Assembly (NCBI RefSeq): GCF_016772315.1
Contig: NZ_CP053482.1
Location: forward strand, 744,001-808,000
From: Thiothrix subterranea
GTDB lineage: Bacteria > Pseudomonadota > Gammaproteobacteria > Thiotrichales > Thiotrichaceae
Direction of reading: 5' to 3'
Length of the DNA: 64,000 nt
Position 1 is the stretch's first letter. Every line of letters begins with the position of its first letter. The translations under genes and the position numbers were made by a program. Below, piece by piece: positions 47,590 through 56,064 of this stretch. The notes beneath the pieces are model-generated. The model searched no databases and was not told where the DNA came from. It saw only the letters and a list, made by a program, of their open reading frames with translations.

Positions 47590-47850
47590 ATGCAGCGTAT
47601 TAGTATTACCATAGACAACACACTAAAAGATCAACTAGACAACACCATCCCCAAGGGAGAACGCGCCCGCTTTGTTGCCGAAGCCATCCAGCAAGCTCTG
47701 GAGAACTGGCATCGTCAACAAGCACTCGCCATGTTACAGAACCTCACCCGCTTTAAAGTCGATCACGACTCGGTTGAAACCTTGCGTCATATTCGTCAAG
47801 AACGGGGAGAATATTTGGCAGCAAGGCATCAACCGGAGCCGCAACCGTGA
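47590..47850 (+). CDS. VapB-type ribbon-helix-helix antitoxin
   Basis: An 86-residue protein with an N-terminal ribbon-helix-helix (MQRISITIDNTLKDQLDNTI) and a helical C-terminus that should wrap the toxin. It overlaps the PIN toxin gene by four bases, the typical antitoxin-first vapBC design. Confidence 0.85.
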   Translation: MQRISITIDNTLKDQLDNTIPKGERARFVAEAIQQALENWHRQQALAMLQNLTRFKVDHDSVETLRHIRQERGEYLAARHQPEPQP

Positions 47851-48284
47851 AATCGTTGATCATTGACACCTCTGTTTTCAACAAGCTGTATTTGGAAGAA
47901 GCCGATAGCGAACAGGCGTTAGTGCTCTTTGCTCGCGCCACTAATCGTGAGTTTAATCTGCAAGCACCGGATTTATTGTATTTGGAAGTGATCAGCACGG
48001 CTAACCATTATCACGTACCGATTGATTTTGTTAGCCAATTGCTGGATTTTCAAACCCGTCACTTATTGCCATTGCGGACACTCACACGGGCGGAAATGAA
48101 AAAAGCCATCGAGATCACCCAGCAGGGTCATCCACAAAGCGGCTACCCTTCCATTTACGATAGTGTCTTCCATGCAATGGCAATGTGTAACGATGCCATA
48201 CTTGTTACGGCAGATAAGCGACATTACGAGAAGACCAAGCACTTGGGAAATATTATTCAGTTGAAGGATTGTGGGGCGTTATAG
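47847..48284 (+). CDS. VapC-type PIN-domain ribonuclease toxin
   Basis: A 145-residue PIN protein. Acidic metal ligands are visible: D7 (IIDTSVF), E47 (LYLEVIS), D105 (IYDSVFHAMA) and D123 (VTADKRHY). Such toxins cleave tRNA or other RNA when not bound by VapB. The start is GTG inside the vapB stop region. It converges on hepT with an 11-base gap. Confidence 0.87.
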   Translation: MKSLIIDTSVFNKLYLEEADSEQALVLFARATNREFNLQAPDLLYLEVISTANHYHVPIDFVSQLLDFQTRHLLPLRTLTRAEMKKAIEITQQGHPQSGYPSIYDSVFHAMAMCNDAILVTADKRHYEKTKHLGNIIQLKDCGAL

Positions 48285-48295
48285 TTTCACCGTCT

Positions 48296-48682
48296 TCAAT
48301 TGCGCTCAGCCTGCTGAAGATCACTGAGCATCGTTTCCAATGTGGCAATCATGGTGGGAATGTCATTTTTACAGATATTGAACAACTGTTCTGCGTCAAC
48401 ATGAAAATAGGTGTGTGCCAGCACATCCCGCATTCCCATTGCGCCGCGCCATCTTACCGTTGGGTATTGCGGGAAAAGTTTGCCTTCGGTTTTACGGTCG
48501 ATATTTTTCAGCTCTTCACCTGCTGCAATTAAAATCATGCAAATGGCATCTAGCTTATCCTCGCCGTCTTCCGTCAGATAGAAATCGGAAGGTTCAGTGA
48601 TTGGAGCAAAACGGCGAGGGATGCGGCGCAGTGCTGCCAGCAAGGTTTGCAGCTTTTCAATCAGCAGTTCACGGTCATACAT
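48296..48682 (-). CDS. hepT: HepT-type HEPN ribonuclease toxin
   Basis: A 128-residue helical protein with the RX4HXY motif at R85-H90-Y92 (RDVLAHTYF), the active site of HEPN ribonucleases. In the studied MntA-HepT pair the antitoxin adds AMP to this tyrosine. Its 5' end overlaps mntA by eight bases. A fragment of a second copy is fused into 45595-45777. Confidence 0.85.
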   Translation of the reverse strand: MYDRELLIEKLQTLLAALRRIPRRFAPITEPSDFYLTEDGEDKLDAICMILIAAGEELKNIDRKTEGKLFPQYPTVRWRGAMGMRDVLAHTYFHVDAEQLFNICKNDIPTMIATLETMLSDLQQAERN

Positions 48683-48986
48683 AAACGGCTTCCTGTTCGA
48701 TACGGGCTTTCAGGCGTGAGTTGGTGAGTCCGCGCAGGTGCAGTACGTCCACGGGTTTTTCCAACACGGCTTCCAAGTCTTGTTTCATCATGGCGGTCAG
48801 GAACAGGTTGGGGTTGTCGGTCTCGAATACGATGTCCACGTCACTGTCTGGGGTGGCGGTATTGTGGGCGTAAGAGCCGAAATAGCCTAAAGCGCGTAGG
48901 CTGTATTCCGTGCCGTGCTGTTGTTTGAAAGCCGACAGCAGAGCGCGGAGTTCAGGAATACTTAACGTGCGTTGGTTAGCGGGCAT
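48675..48986 (-). CDS. mntA: MntA-type nucleotidyltransferase antitoxin
   Basis: A 103-residue minimal nucleotidyltransferase with the GS-x10-DxD motif (G37-S38 to D49-D51, GSYAHNTATPDSDVD). It should AMPylate the HepT tyrosine and neutralise it. The start MPANQRTLSIPELRALLSAF is used; an in-frame start six codons upstream is possible. An IS481 element ends 42 bases upstream, so its promoter context has been altered. Confidence 0.85.
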   Translation of the reverse strand: MPANQRTLSIPELRALLSAFKQQHGTEYSLRALGYFGSYAHNTATPDSDVDIVFETDNPNLFLTAMMKQDLEAVLEKPVDVLHLRGLTNSRLKARIEQEAVYV

Positions 48987-49022
48987 TGGCTTCCTCCCGA
49001 TCAAAGCGGTAATTCCTTAAGT

Positions 49023-49997
49023 CTAGGTGTCAAGTCCCGATAGATCATATACTTTCTTTTTGAATAAATCTGGCTTCTTTTTCTGCCATTCCTTGAGTGC
49101 TTGAACAGGAGTTTTGTATTCCAGTGCCTTCTGGGGGATGCAGTGGTTGTAAAGCCGCTCATAATGTTTGATCGCCTCAGCTAATTCATTAGATGAGGCG
49201 AAACGGGTGGTTTGCAACAAGTCGCTGATCCGTCCGTTGAAGCGCTCCACCATACCATTGGTTTGGGGTGTGCGTGGCTTGGTGAGGCGGTGTTCAGCCT
49301 TGATAGCTTTGCAGGCTTTATCGAATTTGTGCTGCCCTGTGGGGTCACGTTCCCCTTTGCGGGTAAAGCGGTCGGTGAATTCCTTGCCGTTATCGGTTAG
49401 CACGTATTGCACCTTGATGGGGAAGCGTTGCTCTACCTTACCCAGAAAATCTGCTGTGCTGGCGGCGGTTTTGCCGGGGTAAATAGCAAGGCACACCATG
49501 CGGCTGGCGCGGTCAATGGCGACATATAGGTATTGGTGTTCTTTCTCATCGGGCATCTTCGGCAAGTATTTGATGTCAATATGGATATAGCCGGGTTCGT
49601 AGTCCTTGAATACTTTTTTCGGCGGTGGCTCTTCGCCGTACAATTCCTGCTTCATCACCGTCAGGTTGGCAATCCCATGACGGCGCAGGCAACGGTCAAT
49701 ACCCGAACGGCTGGCGGCGGCATTGATGTATTCCTGGGTGATGTGGGTCAGGTCATCCAGCGACAGTAGCAGGGTTTTGCGCAGCTCCACCACCAGCCAT
49801 TCCTGTGCCTCAGTCAGCGTGGTTTGCAGCGTATCGGGGCGGTGCGATTTGTCGGTCATCTCCTCCCTGTTCTGCCATTTGCGGATCGTCAGGCGACTGA
49901 CATTGTATTGCTGCGCCAGCGCTGCTTGCGTGAGCGACGATGCCTTGATTTCGCTGCGTAATTTCGGGGTCGTCCGTGCTTCGGAATGCAGTTTCAT
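49023..49997 (-). CDS. IS481-family transposase
   Basis: A 324-residue transposase. An N-terminal helix-turn-helix (LTQAALAQQYNVSRLTIRKW) is followed by the DDE core: D141 (IHIDIKYLP), D202 (YVLTDNGKEF) and E251 (TPQTNGMVERFNG). The full length and intact triad suggest an active enzyme. It fills the element at 49028-50104; the stop codon runs five bases past the left end. Confidence 0.93.
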   Translation of the reverse strand: MKLHSEARTTPKLRSEIKASSLTQAALAQQYNVSRLTIRKWQNREEMTDKSHRPDTLQTTLTEAQEWLVVELRKTLLLSLDDLTHITQEYINAAASRSGIDRCLRRHGIANLTVMKQELYGEEPPPKKVFKDYEPGYIHIDIKYLPKMPDEKEHQYLYVAIDRASRMVCLAIYPGKTAASTADFLGKVEQRFPIKVQYVLTDNGKEFTDRFTRKGERDPTGQHKFDKACKAIKAEHRLTKPRTPQTNGMVERFNGRISDLLQTTRFASSNELAEAIKHYERLYNHCIPQKALEYKTPVQALKEWQKKKPDLFKKKVYDLSGLDT

Positions 49998-50104
49998 GTA
50001 CGCTTTGCCTTGTAACCATGAGTGGATAAGATGCCTTCAAGGATAGCCCGTGCTTTGAATAGTGGGTAGCTCCTTGAGGGAATATGATCCCATGGGACAT
50101 GACA
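49028..50104 (-). mobile_element. IS481-family insertion sequence, complete
   Basis: 1077 bp. The ends are 23-bp inverted repeats beginning TGTCAAGTCCC (left) and, read inward from the right, TGTCATGTCCC, with about 18 matches. A 6-bp target duplication TCTAGG lies at 49022-49027 and 50105-50110. Removing the element and one TCTAGG joins two halves of a small open frame that runs into the mntA start region. Confidence 0.92.
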
Positions 50105-50247
50105 TCTAGGCAAAAATCACCGACAGGTGCGGGGTTTGGTTGGCGGATGCAATGTTTTAACTCATCCAATAGTTCCGCAAATTTGGTATCACTAATCTGG
50201 TAAGCTTCTTCTACCAAACGTTCCCGCAAAGAGTTTACTGCTAACAT
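50105..50247 (-). pseudogene. 5' part of a small gene interrupted by the IS481 element
   Basis: The frame starts MLAVNSLRERLVEEAYQIS at 50247 (or five codons earlier, overlapping the stop of the restriction gene) and continues KFAELLDELKHCIRQPNPAP to the insertion site. After virtual excision it goes on for about 15 codons (LRNYRFDREEANAR) and stops overlapping the mntA ATG. The restored product would be about 62 residues. I do not recognise it; its place before mntA hints at a small partner protein. Confidence 0.5.
50111..50136. repeat. 26-bp repeat, copy 2
   Basis: Identical to 46684-46709. It encodes NPAPVGDFC in the small interrupted gene and abuts the IS481 target duplication. Confidence 0.85.
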
Positions 50248-50249
50248 GT

Positions 50250-51431
50250 TTAAGGTTTCCATGCCTGATCAATTTCTTGCATCAGACGGTCAGTTTCTTT
50301 CAACGCCACAATGATTTTCTGATAATGCCGAATATCATCCAGAGTAAGTGTGCGCCCGACACGATCTTTTAACCATTTTTGTGCCGGTTGGTATCCGCCG
50401 ATGTAAAATTCCCACGCAATCAGCGGGATAGCGTCGATATATTGCTCATCATTGATCCAAATACGTCCTAAACATTTATTTGCATCGTATAACTCCCAGT
50501 CTTTACTAACAATTTTACGAGCAACAAGATTATCGCCTGCTTTGGGATACGTGGTAATGGATTTCTTGAGCAGAGGGCTTTCCAGCAAATGCAACTGACG
50601 TAATTCACCGCCCAATTTAACCAACTTCCAAAAAGTTTCTGCATCCTTAGGATAAGGAACACGCGGAAAATCGGACTTCAGAAACTCTGCATATTTTTTT
50701 CGATAAGCAGGTGAGTAAAGAACTCCATAAGCATAATCAATTATGTCAATAGCGACCAAAAAACCATCTTTTTTTACCACACTTTCATCACTAAATTCTA
50801 ATTTAAATATTTTAGATATTTTAGATATTTTTTTGGAAATCTCTGATTTTACATTAAGCTTCATCTTTTTACTTTCAAGACCGTAAAGACTATTGTCTTT
50901 TGAGTACAAATATAATGCGGCGGCATAGCTTCCATCATAAGGAGTAGCTATTTTATGTTGTCCAAGAGGAATGCTAGAAATAAAAACTGAAAAATTCTCT
51001 TTCGTTTGGCGCGTAAAAATTAGTCCAACATTGTTTTCTTGCAACTGATCATTCAATGATGGTCTATGGTAATCAAACGCATAAGAACCATATAGCATAT
51101 AGCGGAAGTCGAAAGGACGATATAAGCATTTTACTGGATTTGGTTTACTATCTAAACTTCTAGCTTTATCTATTTTCCAATCTCTATTATCAGATAGACC
51201 GTAAATCCTAGAAAATTCCTCATTACTGATAGAGTTATCCATAAAATCAGCAACCCTTTCTTCTGCTTCTCTTTTCTCAAAAGCTATAGCAAAATGATCT
51301 CGATGAGAGTTTGGTCCAAGGTAATACTCATGAAAAAGATCTGATAAAGAAAACCCTTTGTTGTAAGATTTTTCCGATGAGGTGTCCTTGTTAGAAAAGA
51401 CATATTGGGGTGCATAAATATCTAATTTTTT
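50250..51431 (-). pseudogene. 3' part of an IS-split restriction-modification gene (specificity domain)
   Basis: About 390 codons from DIYAPQYVFSNKDTSSEKS to the end QEIDQAWKP. It contains the type ISP-like target-recognition region (KCLYRPFDFRYMLYGSYAFD, NNVGLIFTRQTKENF) and a C-terminal helical part. Base composition is visibly richer in A+T than its neighbours. A chimeric frame begins inside the ISL3 element, but a working protein from it is unlikely. In-frame continuity with 52796-54841 is exact after excision. Confidence 0.85.
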
Positions 51432-52808
51432 GGCTCTTCGGTAATTCCCGTGGTGAGCCACAACATATAGTATTGAGGCTATATCAACCATCGGCAGGTA
51501 GAAGCTAACAATGACCGCAACCTTCCAAATTCCGCTCGACATTCCCGATGTTCACATACTATCAAACCGTTCTGGTGAAAAGGGTGAATTCATCCTAGAG
51601 GTGGAAAGCAGCCTGAACGCGACGACTTGCCGCCGTTGTGGGCGGGAGATCACGGAGTTTCATGGTTATGATCAACCGATCCTGCTGCGCCACCTGCCGG
51701 TATTTGGGCGTGATGTATGGATAGAAATCCGCCCCAAACGTTACCGTTGCCCTCACTGTGATGATCACCCGACCACAACTCAACGACTAAGCTGGCACGA
51801 ACCCCGTAGCCCGCACACCAAAGCGTTTGATGCTTGGTTGGTGAGCATGTTGGGTAATTCCACGGTAAGCGATGTTAGCCGCCGTTGCCATGTCGGGCAT
51901 GATGCGGTGGAAGGGGCGGTTAATCGTTGCATCCGTGCCAAGGTGGAGTGGGCGGATTACACCCAATTACGCACCTTGGGTATTGACGAGATAGCCCTGA
52001 AGAAAGGTCACAAGGATTTTGTCGCGATCATCACCACCTTGGATAAGAACGACCAAGTTTGTGTACTGGCAATCCTACCCAATCGCCTAAAAGAAACGGT
52101 GGTGACGTTTCTCAACAGCATTCCCGCGCACCTGAAAGCCACGGTAAAGCGCGTTTGCTGCGATATGCATGAAGGTTACAGCAACGCCGTCAAGGAAACG
52201 TTGCCCCATGCGCACATCGTGGTTGACCGTTTCCATGTGGCACAATACTACAACAAGGCGGTGGATAATTTGCGCAAAGAAACGCTGACAACACTCAAGA
52301 AAAACCTTCCAGAGGACATCTACCAACAGTACTGTCAGGGGATGTTATGGCCGTTTCGTCACCATTTCTGGTCGCTGGACGCAGAACAACAAGCACAAGT
52401 CAGCCATTTCTTGGGCTATGCACCGGAACTGAAACAAGCATGGCTGTTACGTCATGAACTGACGGCAACCTTCATGAAATACCAAACCAAAGCCGAAGCC
52501 AACCAACAATTGGATGCTTGGAAACAGAAAGTGACGGAATCAGGGCTAAGCTGTTTCGATAAATTCCTGACCTTGCTCGAAACTTGGCAAGACAGCATTA
52601 CCAACTATTTTGAAGACCGGCATACGTCGGGTTTTGTCGAAGGCTTGAACAACAAGCTTAAAGTCATCAAACGACGCTGTTATGGCTTGTTGGATGTTAA
52701 ACGATTTTTTCAGCAGATTCAGATTGACCTACGCTTTGCGCGAGGACAATCTTTTGCATAAGGTCAAAACTACATGTTGTGGCTCACCACGGGAATTACC
52801 GAAGAGCC
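51432..52808 (+). mobile_element. ISL3-family insertion sequence, complete
   Basis: 1377 bp. The terminal inverted repeats exceed 30 bp and start GGCTCTTCGGTAATTCCCGT at both ends. An 8-bp target duplication AATTTTTT lies at 51424-51431 and 52809-52816, as expected for ISL3. It interrupts a restriction-modification gene; the near-perfect ends and exact duplication point to a recent insertion. Confidence 0.95.
51511..52761 (+). CDS. ISL3-family transposase
   Basis: A 416-residue transposase. An N-terminal zinc-finger-like region (CRRCGREI; YRCPHCDDH) is followed by the catalytic domain with LGIDEIALKKGHKDF, VVDRFHVAQYYNKAVD and the C-terminal SGFVEGLNNKLKVIKRRCYG. All typical ISL3 blocks are present and uninterrupted, so it may be active. 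The ribosome site AGGTAGAAG lies upstream. Confidence 0.95.
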   Translation: MTATFQIPLDIPDVHILSNRSGEKGEFILEVESSLNATTCRRCGREITEFHGYDQPILLRHLPVFGRDVWIEIRPKRYRCPHCDDHPTTTQRLSWHEPRSPHTKAFDAWLVSMLGNSTVSDVSRRCHVGHDAVEGAVNRCIRAKVEWADYTQLRTLGIDEIALKKGHKDFVAIITTLDKNDQVCVLAILPNRLKETVVTFLNSIPAHLKATVKRVCCDMHEGYSNAVKETLPHAHIVVDRFHVAQYYNKAVDNLRKETLTTLKKNLPEDIYQQYCQGMLWPFRHHFWSLDAEQQAQVSHFLGYAPELKQAWLLRHELTATFMKYQTKAEANQQLDAWKQKVTESGLSCFDKFLTLLETWQDSITNYFEDRHTSGFVEGLNNKLKVIKRRCYGLLDVKRFFQQIQIDLRFARGQSFA

Positions 52809-54841
52809 AATTTTTTTAACTTGAAACCTTCTAAATTCTTATTTAAAAGTTCTTGATATTTTGATTCACGGCTGCCGTATAAGTCGCAATGTAGAACTTC
52901 GGCTAGTTGTCCTTTTTTCTTTTTGCCGGTCTTGATGAATAGGTTGATCGAAACGCCTTGTTGAATATCGAAGACGTTTTCATCTTTGCTGCCATCTGGA
53001 GCGGTTTCTTTCTTTTTGCTATTGCCGTGTAAGTCGATGATGTAAATCTTGTCAAACGTGGTGAGTAGATGCCAACGCATCCCACGAAAAGTAGGATTAT
53101 CCAAAAAGCCATTGTTGCTGATATAGGCAAGCACACCCTCACGGTTCTTTTCTACAAAGAATTGTCCATAGCGGATAAATTTAACGTAATCATCATTCAA
53201 CCATTTCGGATTTTTCTCTTGCAGCTTGCCACCACCCGGTTCTTGCTTGTAATCTGCCAGTAAGTCTTCAATCCATTTACCTTTATTTGCAGAATGACCA
53301 CTATAAGGTGGATTTCCAATCACTACCATCACGGGCGTATCACGCTTGATATAGTTCGCTGCTTGCGCCTCATCAGACAGCCAAGCCGTAAACAAAGTCG
53401 CCGTATCAGGGTGATGTTCTTCCAAAGCATTGGTTAAAAAGATATTAAAACGCTGATCATCTTTAGCCTCATAGCCTGTTTCGCGTAATAATAAATCCAT
53501 TTTCAGATGAGCCATCGCATAAGATGCCATGAGAATTTCAAAGCCATGCAAGCGCGGCACTAAATCATTTTTCACATACTGAGGCCAGATGCCGGGCATG
53601 GATTCAAAATCTTGGTAAATGTGCTTCACCGCTTCTGCTAAAAACGTACCCGTGCCACAAGCAGGGTCAAGAATTTGCACGCGATGAACTTCTTTCTCTA
53701 CTTTTTCTATCCGCGTTGCGCGTTCTTTACCCCGCCCTTTCACCACAGGCATATCTACTTTAATCGTGGTTTTGCTGGCATCCGCCAAGCCTTCGGACAA
53801 ATCAAATTCTGTTTTCAGAATGTCGTCCACCGCTCGCACGATAAAGTTGACCACTGGCTCAGGCGTATACCAAACCCCACGCGCCTTACGCAAACTTGCA
53901 TCGTATTCAGCAAGGAAGGTTTCATAGAAATGAATTACTGGGTCGTGACGCTGTGTTTGCTTTCCGTGTTGTGTCATCAATTCGGCAACGTTGGTAGCAA
54001 GGAATATTTCCACCAATGAATCCACAATCCACACAATCCGGTCATCCAAATCATTACCAGCGATGTATTGGAACAACTTACGTAGAAACGGATTAGACAT
54101 AGGAATCAATTTCGCCGCTTCTTCCCGCGAAAAATCATCTAAAGAAGGGTCATGTAAACGTGCAGCGAACATCCCATAAGCAATCGTTTGCGCGTAAATA
54201 TCGGCAAAGCCTTTCGTATCAATATCATGAATCAGAATTTTCTGAAACCCTTCATATTGTGAATACAATGCATTGTTCGCCGAAGATAACTCATCACTAT
54301 CTAAAGCACTTTGAATAACATTCGCCAATAATCGAGCCTTTGCCGCCATCATCTTAGCCAGTTTTTCAGGTGACTTAACCGTTTGCCCCTGAAACAGCGC
54401 AAAATCTTTAATGTACTGAATGAATGTATCGAAATATTCCGGTAAAGGAATCACCTTACCGTTTTTCACCTCCCCAATCCTCACCGTCACCGTGCGCTCA
54501 CCTTCACGGTAAAAATGAAAGTCCAGATAATCCGTAATAATCAAATTAGCAAGAGCAGCACGATAACGATCAAATTGCTCTTTATGCTTTTTGCCTTCTA
54601 ATGGCTCACCAATATCCTTGGCTTCAATATAACCGACTTCAAGTGCATCTCGCCCCTTGGTTTCACGCGAGATAATGTAATCGGGCGCACCACACTGCTG
54701 ACGTTTTGGTTCATTGGTAACAAGTAACCCAGGTAATAATTGCGACAGCAATGCCTGCAAATCACCACGGTAAGTATGCTCAGTCGCCGCGCCACTCGAA
54801 AAATGCTTATGCACATTAGAAAGGTAAATTGCAGGTGTCAT
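52796..54841 (-). pseudogene. 5' part of an IS-split restriction-modification gene (nuclease and N6-adenine methylase)
   Basis: 678 native codons plus three from the IS. A PD-(D/E)XK-like nuclease is suggested by D54, E73 and K75 (GAPDYII, VGYIEAKD). The methylase has motif I DPACGTGTF (391-400) and motif IV NPPY (510-513). With the 3' part at 50250-51431 the intact protein would have about 1068 residues and combine cleavage, methylation and recognition, as in type IIG/ISP-like systems without a helicase. The truncated product lacks the recognition domain. Confidence 0.87.
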
Positions 54842-54987
54842 GCTATCTTACAGCCCTTGAAGATGATTATCGTGGCTTATGTATACCCGATTGCACACAA
54901 AAAATCAGCAAATCCGTTGCATCAACTTGTTAAAAGCAGCAAACACCACATAGACTATTCCCACAATACTGAGGCAAGGAATCTGTC

Positions 54988-55188
54988 ATGCACACCACAC
55001 TCAACCTTGATGATGACTTACTACACCAAGCCGTTGAACTGACCAGCATCACCGAAATAACCAGCCTACTGAACGAAAGTCTCAAAGCGCTGATCGAACG
55101 TGAGGGTACCCATCGCCTCGCTTTATCGGGAAGTTCAGAACCACAATTCGAAGCACCACCGCGTCGTATCACAAGAGATACCCAATGA
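54988..55188 (+). CDS. VapB-type antitoxin without partner
   Basis: A 66-residue protein of the VapB (DUF2191-like) type: MHTTLNLDDDLLHQAVELTS. An ATG overlaps its stop (ATGA), where a PIN toxin would begin, but that frame stops after 15 codons (MTLPDYVSCSWQESH). The toxin has therefore been lost. The antitoxin frame is intact and has an AAGGAAT ribosome site. Confidence 0.75.
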   Translation: MHTTLNLDDDLLHQAVELTSITEITSLLNESLKALIEREGTHRLALSGSSEPQFEAPPRRITRDTQ

Positions 55189-55234
55189 CACTGCCCGACT
55201 ACGTTAGTTGCAGTTGGCAAGAGTCTCACTAACT

Positions 55235-55702
55235 TCACTCGCTGATTTGCTGCAACAATTGGCGGGACAGGTAATAACCATTTGCCGCCATCGCATCTAA
55301 CAGCACGGCTGCATCACTTATCAAATGCCGCTGTTCTGCTATCCATAACACTTTCACCGTACCGACAAATGCCAACTTGCGTTGCAAAGCTTCGCGTCGT
55401 GCCAGCCGATCATCCATGATAAGTAAGGCACTAGGGTTGGTGATAGCAAACTGCATAGCTTCTTGCTCCCCTTCACCGAGACTCACCGGAAAATCCTGTG
55501 GCGGGGGTACTGTCATCACTTGCAGCCATCCTTGTTGCAAAGCGGTAGCAATTTGTTGAGCAGCGTCGTCGCTGTGCGCTTGAGATTCCTGCCAAACCGC
55601 CTGCGGTATCCACACCGTTTTAAACAGTTGTTGCAGAATCGTTAGCTGATGAATGCCCGCAAATGCCAATAACGGGCCGGTATCGCTAATTATGACAGCC
55701 AT
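55235..55702 (-). CDS. DUF3368 PIN-like toxin
   Basis: A 155-residue PIN-superfamily protein with D7 in IISDTGPLLAF, the acidic pair in SLGEGEQEAMQFA and the C-terminal ALLIMDDRLARREA. DUF3368 proteins are predicted nucleases paired with UPF0175 antitoxins, which is the gene just upstream (13-base overlap). Confidence 0.85.
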   Translation of the reverse strand: MAVIISDTGPLLAFAGIHQLTILQQLFKTVWIPQAVWQESQAHSDDAAQQIATALQQGWLQVMTVPPPQDFPVSLGEGEQEAMQFAITNPSALLIMDDRLARREALQRKLAFVGTVKVLWIAEQRHLISDAAVLLDAMAANGYYLSRQLLQQISE

Positions 55703-56025
55703 GCAGACAAATCTTGGGTTTCGTGGACGGTAGTTTCATCAGGTCGAGCAATCTCAATCCCCAGACTTCCCAAATGCTTGATGAAAGCACCCATGTTTAA
55801 GCCGCTGATCCGAGTTGCTTTGCCTAATGACATCAAACCATCACGAAACAAACTGGCAGCGAGTGCCGGGCGCAAACCGGTCGTAGTGTCACTGAGGGTT
55901 TTATCCAGATGTATCAACAGTGCATCAGGCTCATCCCCTTTTAACACCAACACGGGGGCTTCACGGGCATGGCGTAATGCCAGTGAAGGATTTTTTTTGA
56001 GTTCACGGACATTGGTAGCGTACAT
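55690..56025 (-). CDS. Antitoxin: Phd-like N-terminus plus UPF0175-like C-terminus
   Basis: A 111-residue antitoxin. Residues 1-45 (MYATNVRELKKNPSLALRHA, APVLVLKGDEPDAL) look like the DNA-binding part of Phd/YefM antitoxins. Residues 55-111 (LAASLFRDGLMSLGKATRIS, LGIEIARPDETTVHETQDL) look like UPF0175. It overlaps the DUF3368 toxin gene by 13 bases, so the pair is an operon. Confidence 0.78.
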   Translation of the reverse strand: MYATNVRELKKNPSLALRHAREAPVLVLKGDEPDALLIHLDKTLSDTTTGLRPALAASLFRDGLMSLGKATRISGLNMGAFIKHLGSLGIEIARPDETTVHETQDLSAWLS

Positions 56026-56064
56026 AGCGGCATTCCTAAAGTATTTGACCCAGTGTAGTCCACG

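Noticed and set aside
49810-50262. 150-codon frame crossing the right end of the IS481 element
   Set aside because: It is a chimera of the interrupted small gene and IS sequence created by the insertion.
51432-51542. Forty-codon N-terminal extension of the restriction-gene 3' fragment
   Set aside because: This stretch is the end of the ISL3 element read in antisense; only codons below 51432 belong to the split gene.
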